Of a DNA stretch of 64,000 nucleotides, positions 1-8,712 are shown in pieces (the first letter of the stretch is position 1; every line of letters starts with the position of its first letter). Source of the stretch: Porticoccus sp963925605. Its GTDB lineage: Bacteria > Pseudomonadota > Gammaproteobacteria > Pseudomonadales > Porticoccaceae. The notes beneath the pieces are model-generated. The model did not search any database, was not told the DNA's origin, and saw nothing but the letters and a program-made list of their open reading frames with translations. The stretch is from contig CAWURY010000002.1 in NCBI GenBank assembly GCA_963925605.1, positions 7,954 through 71,953 on the forward strand, written 5' to 3'. The translations under genes were made by a program, and so were the position numbers.

Positions 1-1
1 A

Positions 2-565
2 GCCTGCGAAAATAGCATCAGTCGTAGTCATATTATCAGCTATGCCTCTAACGGGGCGCTTTTAGAAGAGCTTTTCACTCGCGATGGCAGAGGCACTTTA
101 ATTTTAAAAAATAGCAACGAAATTATTCGGCAAGCGACGATAGATGATATCGGAGGGCTTCTAAGATTAATTGCACCCCAAGAAAAAAAAGGGGTTTTAG
201 TAAAGCGGTCTCGGGAGCTATTAGAGTTAGAGATTGCAAAATTTTCCATAATAGAACACACAGAAGGCACTATTATATGCTGCTGCGCCCTCTATCCTTT
301 AGAGGATGGGGTTTCGGCAGAAATAGCATGCGTTGTAACACACCCTGAGTTTGTGAACCAAGGCCACGCTACCCGGTTATTAGAGTCTATAGAAAAGAAG
401 GCTTCTAAGATGAAACTCAATCAATTGTTTGTCCTTACTGCTCAGGCTAGTCACTGGTTTATGGAAAAAGGCTTTACTGTCTCTTCTTTAGAAGAGCTGC
501 CCATAAAACGCCAGTCTCTTTATAATCTCCAAAGAAACTCTAAGGTTTTCTGCAAAAAACTATGA
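2..565 (+). CDS. argA: N-acetylglutamate synthase, C-terminal part (5' end outside window)
   Basis: The 187 visible residues are the end of a fused amino-acid-kinase/GNAT ArgA, which makes N-acetylglutamate from glutamate and acetyl-CoA in the first step of arginine synthesis. The visible part opens with the kinase-domain tail (SHIISYASNGALLEELFTRD). A GNAT domain follows, with the acetyl-CoA loop NQGHATRLL, then LFVLTAQASHWFMEKGF, and the family ending YNLQRNSKVF. The frame is open from base 2 to the TGA at 563-565, so the gene starts upstream of the window. The next gene downstream is a decayed ilvD on the same strand, 112 bases away. Family assignment is by motif recognition over the whole visible length. 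Confidence 0.93.
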   Translation, partial: ACENSISRSHIISYASNGALLEELFTRDGRGTLILKNSNEIIRQATIDDIGGLLRLIAPQEKKGVLVKRSRELLELEIAKFSIIEHTEGTIICCCALYPLEDGVSAEIACVVTHPEFVNQGHATRLLESIEKKASKMKLNQLFVLTAQASHWFMEKGFTVSSLEELPIKRQSLYNLQRNSKVFCKKL

Positions 566-677
566 AATTACTGACCCCTTCCGCTCCTCTCTGTTGCTAT
601 TAAGCTCTTTATTTATGGTGTAGCCATTATTTTTCACCACACAAATACTTAAATGATACATATAAGAGGTTTGTACG

Positions 678-1083
678 ATGCTCGCATATCGTTCACATAC
701 CACCACTCAGGTTGAAAACATGGTGGGCGCGTTATGGCGAGCTACCGGAATGAAAGATGATTGTTTCCATAAGCCAACTGTTGCGACCGCTAATTCCTTT
801 ACCCAGCTTGTCCTCGGACATTTGCACCTAAAGAATGCGGGGGTAACTAGTCATCGACGAAATAGCAAAAGCTGGGGGTGTCGGCAGAGAATTTAATACG
901 ATTGCTGTAGGCGATGGTTAGCTATGACATGTTTACCTCTAACTCCATGAATTGCCTAACAGGCGCTCTTGGACTCTCACTGCCGGGGAAATGACACCAC
1001 GTTAGCGGCTCATTCCGACAGACGACAACTCTTTAAAGAAGCAGACCGACTCATTATTAAGATAAGCAAAAAGTATTATTTGC
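678..1083 (+). pseudogene. ilvD: Decayed dihydroxy-acid dehydratase remnant
   Basis: Four frame-shifted pieces align in order with IlvD, the Fe-S dehydratase of valine/isoleucine synthesis. Piece 1 (from ATG 678) reads YRSHTTTQ...NM..ALWRATGMKDD...KP...NSFTQ..GH.HLK. Piece 2 (from about 847, another frame) reads IDEIAKAGGVGREFNTIAV. Piece 3 (from about 920, a third frame) reads DMFTSNSMNCLTGALGLSLPG. Piece 4 (to about 1080) reads GNDTTLAAHSDRRQLFKEA. Between pieces 2 and 3 roughly 115 residues of the normal protein are missing. Everything after about residue 250 is also gone, and the remnant runs straight into the convergent folA end at 1093. The ilvD-folA-thyA order is the ancestral one in Pseudomonas, so this looks like in-place decay. 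No functional product is possible. Confidence 0.88.
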
Positions 1084-1092
1084 GAACAACCA

Positions 1093-1596
1093 TCAAAATT
1101 TTTCTAGTACTTGAAAAAAGTAGGGTATGTCTCCTTGCTGTTCAGGCTCTTGACGACTTACTTCACGCCAAACCTCTTCATCAAATACAGGAAAAAAAGT
1201 ATCCCCCTCAAATGAGGCTTGTACTCGGGTAATATAAAGTCTATCTGCCTGATTGATGGCTGCGCCATATATCTCAGAGCCGCCTATTACCATAACCTCT
1301 GGTGTAGATTCATCCATCAATAAAACAATAGCCTTTGCTTGATCCAAGGATGAGGCAACCTCAATACCACTAAAAGACCAGTTAGCATTACGAGTAACCA
1401 CGATGTTCAATCGGCCAGGTAACGGCTTACCAATAGAATCAAAAGTTTTTCTGCCCATCACGACAGGCTTTCCCATAGTAACGGATTTAAAATATCTCAA
1501 TTCTTCTGGCAAGCACCAAGGCAACGTATTGTTACAGCCTATAACTCGATTGTTGGCCATAGCTACAATTAGAGAAAATTGCATTTTATCTTTCAT
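1093..1596 (-). CDS. folA: Dihydrofolate reductase
   Basis: A 167-residue protein of normal DHFR length, reducing dihydrofolate to tetrahydrofolate with NADPH. Visible motifs are SLIVAMANNRVIG at the N-terminus, LPWCLPEEL around the active site, the NADPH-binding segment VVMGRKTFDSIGKPLPGR, and VIGGSEIYGAAI. The catalytic acid is Glu (LPEEL) where E. coli and Pseudomonas have Asp27; Glu is the vertebrate-type residue. The start is taken at the ATG that overlaps the thyA stop as TAATG; an ATG four codons later (1584) is possible. It is translationally coupled to thyA, whose reaction produces dihydrofolate, the substrate of this enzyme. Confidence 0.96.
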   Translation of the reverse strand: MKDKMQFSLIVAMANNRVIGCNNTLPWCLPEELRYFKSVTMGKPVVMGRKTFDSIGKPLPGRLNIVVTRNANWSFSGIEVASSLDQAKAIVLLMDESTPEVMVIGGSEIYGAAINQADRLYITRVQASFEGDTFFPVFDEEVWREVSRQEPEQQGDIPYFFQVLEKF

Positions 1597-2501
1597 TAAA
1601 CCGCCACCGATGCAGGTATTGCAGACCAAGGTTCGTAATTCTCGAGCTTAAAATCTTCATATTTAAAATTAAATAAATCTTTGATCGATGAATTAATAAC
1701 TATATTTGGAGCAGGTCGAGGAACACGACTGAGTTGTTCTTCGACCTGCTCCAGATGATTAACATACAGGTGCGCATCTCCAAATGTGTGTACAAAATCT
1801 CCAGGCTGTAAGCCTACAACCTGAGCAATCATCAACGTCAACAACGTATAAGATGCAATATTAAAAGGCACCCCTAAAAAAACATCAGCACTGCGCTGAT
1901 AGAGCTGACAAGATAGCCGCCCCTCTGCCACATAAAACTGAAATAACGTGTGGCAGGGCGGCAATCCAGACTTGGTCATAGCTGGGATATCTTTGGGATT
2001 CCAAGCTGAGACAATTAGCCGTCTAGAATCAGGATTTTTTTGAATATCTGAAATGACTCCAGCGAGCTGATCGGCTCCTTCAAAGTTTCTCCATTGGCGG
2101 CCATAAACGGGGCCCAGATCACCATATTTTTTAGAAAATGTGTCATCTTTTCTTATGCGGGCTACAAACTGAGCCATCTCTTCCCTCCATGCTTCTGAGC
2201 GTAGAGGAAAATCTTGCTCTTGTTTTGTCTCCCTTAGCCAATTTTGGAAGGGCCAGTCATTCCAAATATTTACCCCATTTTCTACCAAATACCTGATGTT
2301 AGTATCCCCCTGAATAAACCAAAGCAATTCATGAATAATTGACTTAAGGTGAACTTTTTTAGTAGTAACCAGAGGAAAGCCTTCGCTGAGATCAAATCGC
2401 ATTTGATAGCCAAAAACACTAAGTGTTCCTGTTCCTGTTCGGTCGTTTTTTCGAACTCCGGTGTCCTTTATATGTCGGACTAAATCAAGATATTGCTTCA
2501 T
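1596..2501 (-). CDS. thyA: Thymidylate synthase
   Basis: A 301-residue ThyA that converts dUMP and methylene-tetrahydrofolate to dTMP and dihydrofolate. It starts MKQYLDLVRHI. The catalytic cysteine is about residue 183 in SGLPPCHTLFQFYV, followed by LSCQLYQRSADVFLGVPFNIASY and the Asp/Asn region GDAHLYVNH. It is about 37 residues longer than E. coli ThyA because of an insertion around residues 85-125 (the longer ThyA subtype). The start is set by a good Shine-Dalgarno, GGGGGTGA, just upstream. That sequence also contains the TGA stop of lgt, so the two genes are tightly coupled. The stop overlaps the folA start. Confidence 0.96.
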   Translation of the reverse strand: MKQYLDLVRHIKDTGVRKNDRTGTGTLSVFGYQMRFDLSEGFPLVTTKKVHLKSIIHELLWFIQGDTNIRYLVENGVNIWNDWPFQNWLRETKQEQDFPLRSEAWREEMAQFVARIRKDDTFSKKYGDLGPVYGRQWRNFEGADQLAGVISDIQKNPDSRRLIVSAWNPKDIPAMTKSGLPPCHTLFQFYVAEGRLSCQLYQRSADVFLGVPFNIASYTLLTLMIAQVVGLQPGDFVHTFGDAHLYVNHLEQVEEQLSRVPRPAPNIVINSSIKDLFNFKYEDFKLENYEPWSAIPASVAV

Positions 2502-2502
2502 T

Positions 2503-3324
2503 TCACCCCCGGTCTCTTTTATCGACCAATTTCCTATTAAGATTAGCGCTAAAATAAGCACATATAATAAGTATTATACCAATGCATATCATAGGCAAGC
2601 TCAATAACTGGCCTCTTGTCATCCACCCAAATAAGTCAAAACCAATAGCAATGTCTGGCTCTCGAAACCACTCAACGATAAATCTAAAACTACCGTAGAG
2701 CGACAAGAACAAGCCACTTAAAGCACCCATCGGTCGGGGTTTTCGTGAGACGACAATCAACACAATGTAGAGCAGTAGGCCCTCCAAAAAGCACTCATAG
2801 AGCTGGGAAGGATGTCTTAATAGCTGGTAAGGGTCATTGGGAAATATGATTCCTGCCCAAGAATCAGTTGGTCTGCCCCAAAGCTCCTGGCCCATAAAAT
2901 TACCTATACGGCCTAAACCGAGACCTATCGGGACCAAGGGTGTCACGAAATCACCTAAGGCTAAAAAAGACTTATTTATTTTTCGGCTATACCACCAAAG
3001 TGTCAACAAAACACCCAGCAATCCGCCATGAAAAGACATGCCTCCCTCCCAGATACGCAACAACCATAGAGGGTCCAAAAGCCATTGTTCAAAATTATAA
3101 AACACTACATAACCAAAACGACCACCAAATATTACCCCGAAGGCACTACAAATAATTAAATCTTCTATTTGATGTTTACGTATAGGCGACCAACTCGACT
3201 GGCTGCGAAAAAGTGCAATTCTCCAAGCCACAAAAAAACCAAGCAAGTACATTAACCCATACCAATGAACTTTTAGGGGTCCAAGGGAAAAAATAATAGG
3301 ATCGATTTCTGGATAAGTTAGCAT
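2503..3324 (-). CDS. lgt: Prolipoprotein diacylglyceryl transferase
   Basis: A polytopic inner-membrane enzyme that transfers diacylglycerol from phosphatidylglycerol to the lipobox cysteine of prolipoproteins. It starts MLTYPEIDPIIFSLGPLKVHWYG, typical for the family. Key elements are EGGMSFHGGLLG (essential His), the signature GRIGNFMGQELWGR (Arg and Asn present; the second Asn of the usual NFxNxE is Gly here), and RHPSQLYE. The length is 273 residues. A longer reading from 3408 exists, but it adds 28 residues without family similarity. The order lgt-thyA-folA, with stop/start overlaps, indicates one transcript. A likely substrate is the lipoprotein at 8254-8679. Confidence 0.94.
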   Translation of the reverse strand: MLTYPEIDPIIFSLGPLKVHWYGLMYLLGFFVAWRIALFRSQSSWSPIRKHQIEDLIICSAFGVIFGGRFGYVVFYNFEQWLLDPLWLLRIWEGGMSFHGGLLGVLLTLWWYSRKINKSFLALGDFVTPLVPIGLGLGRIGNFMGQELWGRPTDSWAGIIFPNDPYQLLRHPSQLYECFLEGLLLYIVLIVVSRKPRPMGALSGLFLSLYGSFRFIVEWFREPDIAIGFDLFGWMTRGQLLSLPMICIGIILIICAYFSANLNRKLVDKRDRG

Positions 3325-3478
3325 GCAACAACTTTGGCTAAGAATAGTTTCAGTAATAATACTACTGTTGGCTATCTTGGGTAAAATACAATAGCTGTTC
3401 ATGATCAATCTACCTAATCATGAAACTAGCAATAGCGATCATCAATACAAATATTAATGACTAAAAAGTCCTGAAACT

Positions 3479-5731
3479 TTAGGTTTTTTTAAGCGCTTGC
3501 TCCATATAATTTCTGACAGATTGAGAATCTGACATTAAGGATGCCTCTTTAAGCAACTGCTTCGCCTCCGCTAAGCTCACTTGACATAACATAGCTTTCA
3601 CTTTCAATAGACTGGTGGCACTCATGGAAAGCACGCTGAAACCTATGGCCATCAACAATACAGCCCCAACTGGATCACCTGCCATCTCGCCACAAACACT
3701 GACGGGAGTGCATTCATCTTTTGCTCCGCTGGCAATAGCTCTAAGCGCCATCAAGACAGCGGGGTGACAAAAATCATACAGGCCGGCAACTCTTAAATTA
3801 TTTCGATCAACTGCTAATAGATATTGAGTTAGATCATTAGTACCAACAGAGAGAAAATCAACTTTACGAGCAAACTCATGAATCTGGTAAACTGCTGCCG
3901 GCACCTCAATCATTATGCCTACATGGGGTCTTTGAATCTCATATCCCTCCTCTTGTGTAAGCTCGTTATAAACTTGATTAATTAGCACTAAAGAACTATC
4001 TAATTCAGGCATGCTGGCTATCATGGGCAACAATATTCTGAGATTGTTGAGCCCCAAGCTAGCCTTCATCATAGCCCTAAGTTGCACCAAAAAAATTTCT
4101 GGGTGATCAAGACAAACCCTAATGCCTCGCCAACCAAGAAATGGATTCTCCTCTTCAATGGGAAAATAAGACAAATCCTTATCCCCCCCAATATCTAAAG
4201 TTCTCATAGTGACCGGCCTGGGGGAGAACATCTCTAATTGCTCACGATAAAATTTGCGCTGTTCTTCTTCAGATGGAAAGCGATCAAGCATCAGGAATGG
4301 GATTTCACTTCGATAAAGCCCTACACCCTCAGCGCCCCGGTCGAGCGACAACATTGAATCAATTCGCAAGCCGGTATTTACCCATAAAGAAATTTTATGC
4401 CCATCAGAGGTTTCGCAGGGTTGGTCGGAAAATTTTTCAAGATCGGCTGCTAACAGTTTTTCTTCAAGGATTTGGTTCTCATAGGTTTTACGCAATGAAG
4501 TATTTGGGCAAACAATAACACGCCCACTGTGCCCATCAACTATAACTTCTTCACCGTCCAAGCTACCCCAAGGCAGGCCGGCAACGCCCATAACTGTAGG
4601 AATACCAATAGCTCGACCAAGAATTGCCAAATGCGAATTACGGGAGCCTGTAACAGAGGCGATGGCAACAATTTTTTCTAGCGGTACACTAGCAAAAGAA
4701 GCAGCTGACAGCTCTTCACCTACGAGTACAATTTTATCCGGAAATACTGTACGCTTAGTTTCGGTTTCCTGAAGATAACTTAGCACCCTTCTCCCCAAAT
4801 CTTCTAGATCAGAGGCCCTCTCACGCAAGTACGAATCGGTCATACTTTTAAACATATTAATGTGACTTAATATGACCTGAGCCCATGCACTTTGTGCGCT
4901 AAGACCATCTTCGTTAATAAGTACAATGACTTCTCCACCCAAAGCCTGATCATCTAGCATACATACATAGACATCGAATAAGGCTCGTTCTTGATCGCTT
5001 AGTATTCCCACCATACTTTTATCCAGGGCGCGCATATCACTTTTAACCAGACTCATCGCCTTTCGAAATAAAATAAGTTCTGCGCCAATATCTACTGCTT
5101 GCTTTGAAGGAATCGCTTTTAAGTCAGTGCGGGAATGCATTGTTATAGCATTGCCTATAGCAATTCCTGGGGCGCTTGCTACGCCAGAATAAATACGCTC
5201 ACTAGTGGATGCATCTTGAGGATGAAGCGCCCGATTCAGCTCACCTGTAGCATTAGCATGAGCAATAATTCCAGACAGTTGGGCGGCAATTGTCACAAGA
5301 AAAGACTCTTCGCTCTCATCATAGCGACGAATCTGCTCATCCTGCACGACCAGCACACCGAGAACTGTTCGCTGGTGGATAATTGGTGAGCCTAAAAAGG
5401 AGTGAAATAGCTGTTCGTCTGTTTCAGGGAGAAAGGCAAACCTAGGATGCGCGGAAGCTTCTTCAAGATTAATTGGCTCTGCGCGTGAAGCTACCAAACC
5501 GATAAGTCCTTCACCAGAAGGCAAGCAAACCGAACCAACAGCGTCTGGATTAAGACCATCACTTGCCATAAGGACATGGCTGTCGTTCTTATGATTATAG
5601 AGATACACAGAGCACACTGATGTCTCCATAGTATTTTTAACTTGACGTACAATGACATTGAGAACTTCATCAAAGTTTTTGGCTGAATTAGCTTCTTGTA
5701 CAATTTTTCGTAGTGATTCAAGCACAAGCAT
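3479..5731 (-). CDS. ptsP: Phosphoenolpyruvate-protein phosphotransferase PtsP (EI-Ntr)
   Basis: A 750-residue enzyme I of the nitrogen-related PTS, which autophosphorylates from PEP and passes phosphate to NPr. An N-terminal GAF domain (about residues 1-165) senses small ligands such as glutamine in characterised homologues. The EI phosphohistidine domain has His367 in TGSRNSHLAILGRAIGIPTVMG. The C-terminal TIM-barrel PEP-binding domain shows GGDKDLSYF, ENPFLGWRGIR, IEVPAAVY, SVGTNDLTQY and the catalytic Cys in CGEMAGDP. It follows rppH after a 2-base gap, the same pair as in Pseudomonas and E. coli. No other PTS component is visible in this window. Confidence 0.95.
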   Translation of the reverse strand: MLVLESLRKIVQEANSAKNFDEVLNVIVRQVKNTMETSVCSVYLYNHKNDSHVLMASDGLNPDAVGSVCLPSGEGLIGLVASRAEPINLEEASAHPRFAFLPETDEQLFHSFLGSPIIHQRTVLGVLVVQDEQIRRYDESEESFLVTIAAQLSGIIAHANATGELNRALHPQDASTSERIYSGVASAPGIAIGNAITMHSRTDLKAIPSKQAVDIGAELILFRKAMSLVKSDMRALDKSMVGILSDQERALFDVYVCMLDDQALGGEVIVLINEDGLSAQSAWAQVILSHINMFKSMTDSYLRERASDLEDLGRRVLSYLQETETKRTVFPDKIVLVGEELSAASFASVPLEKIVAIASVTGSRNSHLAILGRAIGIPTVMGVAGLPWGSLDGEEVIVDGHSGRVIVCPNTSLRKTYENQILEEKLLAADLEKFSDQPCETSDGHKISLWVNTGLRIDSMLSLDRGAEGVGLYRSEIPFLMLDRFPSEEEQRKFYREQLEMFSPRPVTMRTLDIGGDKDLSYFPIEEENPFLGWRGIRVCLDHPEIFLVQLRAMMKASLGLNNLRILLPMIASMPELDSSLVLINQVYNELTQEEGYEIQRPHVGIMIEVPAAVYQIHEFARKVDFLSVGTNDLTQYLLAVDRNNLRVAGLYDFCHPAVLMALRAIASGAKDECTPVSVCGEMAGDPVGAVLLMAIGFSVLSMSATSLLKVKAMLCQVSLAEAKQLLKEASLMSDSQSVRNYMEQALKKT

Positions 5732-5733
5732 GT

Positions 5734-6246
5734 TTACTTTATCCTTCTCGGGTAAGATTTAACCATTTTTTCAAGATTGCACTGTAATGGTGAAAACTCT
5801 TTCAACACTTGACGATAAACATTTCTTTTAAACTCGACAATTTGATTAATAGGGTACCAGTAATTTACCCAAGCCCACCTATCGAATTCAGGCTGTGAGG
5901 TCTGGTCTAAAGATATCTTGTTTTCGTTGCTTAAAAGCTTAAGCAGAAACCATTTTTGTTTTTGTCCAACAAAATAGGGGTTTGAATTCTTTCGCTGCAT
6001 GCTCTGAGGCAGACGATAGCGGAGCCATTGTTGAGTGCAAGCAAGAATATCGACATCCTGAGCCTCAAGGCCAACTTCTTCAAAAAGCTCGCGATAAAGT
6101 GCAGTCTCTAGAGGCTCTTCAGCATCAATACCGCCCTGAGGAAACTGCCAAGCTTCCTGGCCAATACGCTTAGCCCAAAGCAACCTGCCCATATCATCAG
6201 AAATTATAATGCCAACATTTGGGCGAAATCCGTCTTGATCAATCAC
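5734..6246 (-). CDS. rppH: RNA pyrophosphohydrolase (Nudix)
   Basis: Removes pyrophosphate from the 5' end of primary transcripts, triggering RNase E decay. The Nudix box is complete (GGIDAEEPLETALYRELFEEVGL read as Gx5Ex7REUxEExGU), followed by QKQKWFLLKLL and the typical tail region WYPINQIVEFKRNVYR. Family members begin M-I-D-x-D-G-F-R-P-N-V-G. Here that sequence starts at a GTG (6246), which I take as the start, giving 170 residues. An in-frame ATG at 6279 would add 11 unconserved residues. It is immediately upstream of ptsP and likely co-transcribed with it. Confidence 0.93.
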   Translation of the reverse strand: MIDQDGFRPNVGIIISDDMGRLLWAKRIGQEAWQFPQGGIDAEEPLETALYRELFEEVGLEAQDVDILACTQQWLRYRLPQSMQRKNSNPYFVGQKQKWFLLKLLSNENKISLDQTSQPEFDRWAWVNYWYPINQIVEFKRNVYRQVLKEFSPLQCNLEKMVKSYPRRIK

Positions 6247-6376
6247 AATAATATTCTCAACCAAAAATCTATTAAACATCTCTATAGCTAAACATAATTT
6301 ACATGAAATACCCTATTGAGGACAGTTCTATCTCTCGTTAAGCTATACTGTTCAGACCAACTTCATGGATTCCATC

Positions 6377-7033
6377 ATGCCCTTAGCCTTGTTTGACCTA
6401 GACAACACTCTTATTGCCGGTGACAGCGATTACAGCTGGGGGGAGTTCCTAACAACAAAAAAAATTGTAGATTCCGCTTACTTCAAAAACAAAAATGATC
6501 AATTTTATAGGGATTACCAAACTGGAAAATTAGACATCTTGGCGTACTTAAAGTTCTCATTAGCACCATTATCTGGCCTATCTCGCTCCGAGCTCGATAC
6601 TCTACATAAAGAATTTATGAAAAAAATTATTGAACCTATGTGGCTTCCTAAAGCAGAAGAACTATTACAAGCACACCGAGACAAAAAAGATACACTAATG
6701 GTAATTACTTCAACAAATCGGTTTATTGTGACACCTATATGCAAAAAATTAGGTATTGAACATCTAATTGCCACTGAACTTGAAGAATTTGACAACAAAT
6801 TTACCGGTCAAGTATCCGGAATACCGAGCTTCCAAGAAGGTAAAGTTAAGCGCCTCAATAAATGGCTCAATACATCGAATTTTAAGCTTAAAGAGAGCAG
6901 TTTCTATAGTGATTCTATTAATGATTTGCCTCTACTAGAGATTGTAGGTCATCCTGTAGCAGTAGATCCTTGCCCCAAGCTAAAAAAAGAAGCCGCTCGT
7001 CGTGGCTGGAAAACTATCAGTTTACGAGATTGA
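6377..7033 (+). CDS. HAD-superfamily (SerB-like, IB) phosphatase
   Basis: A 218-residue haloacid dehalogenase-type hydrolase. Motif I is ALFDLDNTLIAGDSDY (nucleophile and acid/base Asp). Motif II is VITSTN. Lys is in the GKVKRL segment, and motif III is FYSDSINDLPLL. It belongs to the HAD-IB group with a helical cap, as in phosphoserine phosphatase. The Pseudomonas homologue sits at the same place, divergent from rppH-ptsP, and its substrate is not established to my knowledge. The start at 6377 matches the family beginning M-x-L-A-L-F-D-L-D; an ATG four codons upstream (6365) is possible. Neither has a clear ribosome-binding site. Confidence 0.85.
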   Translation: MPLALFDLDNTLIAGDSDYSWGEFLTTKKIVDSAYFKNKNDQFYRDYQTGKLDILAYLKFSLAPLSGLSRSELDTLHKEFMKKIIEPMWLPKAEELLQAHRDKKDTLMVITSTNRFIVTPICKKLGIEHLIATELEEFDNKFTGQVSGIPSFQEGKVKRLNKWLNTSNFKLKESSFYSDSINDLPLLEIVGHPVAVDPCPKLKKEAARRGWKTISLRD

Positions 7034-7087
7034 TTTTGAACTCAAGCCTAAAAATTACAGGGCAAGCAATTAAGAGCATCTTATATC

Positions 7088-8170
7088 GTGACTAACTATC
7101 CTGTTCATGATCCTAAAACAGAAGATTCATGTTTTAGCTTGCTGCTAAATAAAGCCAAAAAAGTGCCTGGCTCTCGACTAATTATTGCCGACGAGAATGT
7201 AAGGGGCTCCAATTTACAATTTGTGTCTTGCAGCCAAACAACTGTTATAACCAATCGCTATGACATTTTCGAGCAAGCGAAATTTCTAAAAATTAACATT
7301 TTTTTCAATGATTTTGATTTTTCAGATTTTCCTGACAATAGCTTTAGCCAAGTGTTGTTTCGTGTATCCAAAGAAAAAGTCTTAACTCACCACATTATTA
7401 AAAGTGCCTATCGATTGCTTAGGGATAGTGGCGAACTGTTAATGAGCGGAGAGAAAGGCGATGGCATTAAGACTTATGGCGAAAAAGCAGCACAATATTT
7501 TGGGACGCCAACACAAATAAAAAAAAATGGTATGGTTTATTTGTCAACCACTCAACGACTAGAGACCAAAGAAAATCAACTCGCAAGGCATACAATTGAA
7601 GACAAGAGCTACGCCGATCTGACACAATGTATTCCTTTCGCTGACCAAATGCTAGCCAGCAAGCCAGGGTTGTTTGGATGGAGTAAAATAGATGAGGGTA
7701 GCACTTTTTTAGGCGATTTTTTCCCAGAATTTCTAAGTTGTTTCAACAAAGAACCTGTCAATATTTTGGATCTTGGTTGCGGCTATGGCTACCTTTCAAT
7801 AAGAGCTAGCCAGCACACTAAGGCGCAAATTGTCGCCACCGATAATAATGCTGCTGCGATAATAGCCTGTTCAAAAAATTTTTCTACACTAGAAATTAAT
7901 GGAGAGGTGGTGGCTAGTAATTGCGCCGACAACATTAATCAATTATTTGATGCAATAATATGTAATCCGCCATTCCATAAAGGCTTTACAACTGACAGCG
8001 GGCTTACTCGACAATTTGTTGCTAGCAGCTACAGACATCTAAAGCCAAAAGGAATGGCTCTATTCGTCGTTAATCGATTTGTTCCACTAGAAAATTATGT
8101 TGAAAAAAATTTCAAAGTCAGGCTAGTGGCTGAAACCACAAGTTTCAAATTGCTGCTACTTGTAAAATAA
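7088..8170 (+). CDS. rsmC: Class I SAM methyltransferase, RsmC/RlmG family (16S rRNA m2G1207-type)
   Basis: A 360-residue two-domain protein: a degenerate N-terminal methyltransferase-like half and a catalytic C-terminal half. The SAM site is ILDLGCGYGYLSIRA (about residues 225-240) with IVATDNN after it. The base-flipping NPPF motif appears as NPPFHKGFTT, typical of guanine-N2 rRNA methyltransferases. The TxxLTRQF segment after NPPFH favours RsmC over RlmG, but the two are close. The start codon is GTG at 7088. It lies 54 bases downstream of the HAD gene and may share its transcript. The end is convergent with the lipoprotein gene. Confidence 0.75.
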   Translation: MTNYPVHDPKTEDSCFSLLLNKAKKVPGSRLIIADENVRGSNLQFVSCSQTTVITNRYDIFEQAKFLKINIFFNDFDFSDFPDNSFSQVLFRVSKEKVLTHHIIKSAYRLLRDSGELLMSGEKGDGIKTYGEKAAQYFGTPTQIKKNGMVYLSTTQRLETKENQLARHTIEDKSYADLTQCIPFADQMLASKPGLFGWSKIDEGSTFLGDFFPEFLSCFNKEPVNILDLGCGYGYLSIRASQHTKAQIVATDNNAAAIIACSKNFSTLEINGEVVASNCADNINQLFDAIICNPPFHKGFTTDSGLTRQFVASSYRHLKPKGMALFVVNRFVPLENYVEKNFKVRLVAETTSFKLLLLVK

Positions 8171-8242
8171 CGGCGCTAATCGTATAACAAGCTTATTGCT
8201 AATTTCTTTGTGTTCTCAAAAAATTTTAAGTTCATAGCGCCG
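8171..8242. other. Inverted repeat in convergent gap
   Basis: CGGCGCTA (8171-8178) directly after the methyltransferase stop pairs perfectly with TAGCGCCG (8235-8242) just before the end of the convergent lipoprotein gene. The 56-base loop is long and there is no T-tract, so it is a weak candidate for a shared transcription end or RNA stabiliser. Confidence 0.35.
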
Positions 8243-8253
8243 CACAATATGGT

Positions 8254-8679
8254 CTATTTTTGAATAATTTCTGTGCGAACTAAAATCAAGAGTTGGTTTA
8301 AATTTTTCTGTATCAGTTTGTTATCAACTGCTAGCGGCAATCCCTTCGAGGCTAATTGCTCTGCGAGGGAAAACCGCCCTAAAGAAAAATAATTTGATGC
8401 CATGATAAGATAAATTTCAGCTTCTGAATGATTAATACGCATTGCTCTTTCTGCTACGGTATTAGATCGATCATACTGTCTTTCACGATTATATTGCCAA
8501 GCATCTTTCAGCAACGTGATCACCGCATCCTTTAATGCAAGATCTTTGATGGGATTATTTGGAGTAATGGCCTGATCTGGTGAGGGAAGCCTACCTCCCG
8601 GCGACGTGACTGGCGTGCACGCCGCTACCAAAAAAAAGCCAAAAATGAAAATAACTGCATATTGCAATCCAACCTTCAT
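8254..8679 (-). CDS. TPR lipoprotein, LpoP-like candidate activator of PBP1b
   Basis: A 141-residue lipoprotein. An N-terminal hydrophobic stretch ends in the lipobox LVAAC (Cys21). A Pro-rich linker follows (TPVTSPGG...PNNP), then helical TPR-type repeats: ALKDAVITLLKDAWQYNRERQYDRSNTVAERAMRIN and AEIYLIMASNYFSLGRFSLAEQLASKGL. It lies 33 bases downstream of mrcB on the same strand. In Pseudomonas, LpoP is a TPR outer-membrane lipoprotein encoded beside PBP1b and required for its activity; size, lipobox, repeats and position all match. The functional link is inference. The lipobox cysteine would be modified by Lgt, which is also encoded in this window. Confidence 0.75.
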   Translation of the reverse strand: MKVGLQYAVIFIFGFFLVAACTPVTSPGGRLPSPDQAITPNNPIKDLALKDAVITLLKDAWQYNRERQYDRSNTVAERAMRINHSEAEIYLIMASNYFSLGRFSLAEQLASKGLPLAVDNKLIQKNLNQLLILVRTEIIQK

Positions 8680-8712
8680 ATTCTTACCATCCAGTAGTCA
8701 ACAGAGAAGGTC

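Noticed and set aside
969..1232. Open frame starting MDSHCRGNDTT, which at first looks like a small gene or a piece of a common genomic repeat
   Set aside because: Residues from GNDTT to about KKYY match the IlvD stretch after SLPGNGT, so its first part is the last piece of the ilvD remnant; the rest is antisense to folA.
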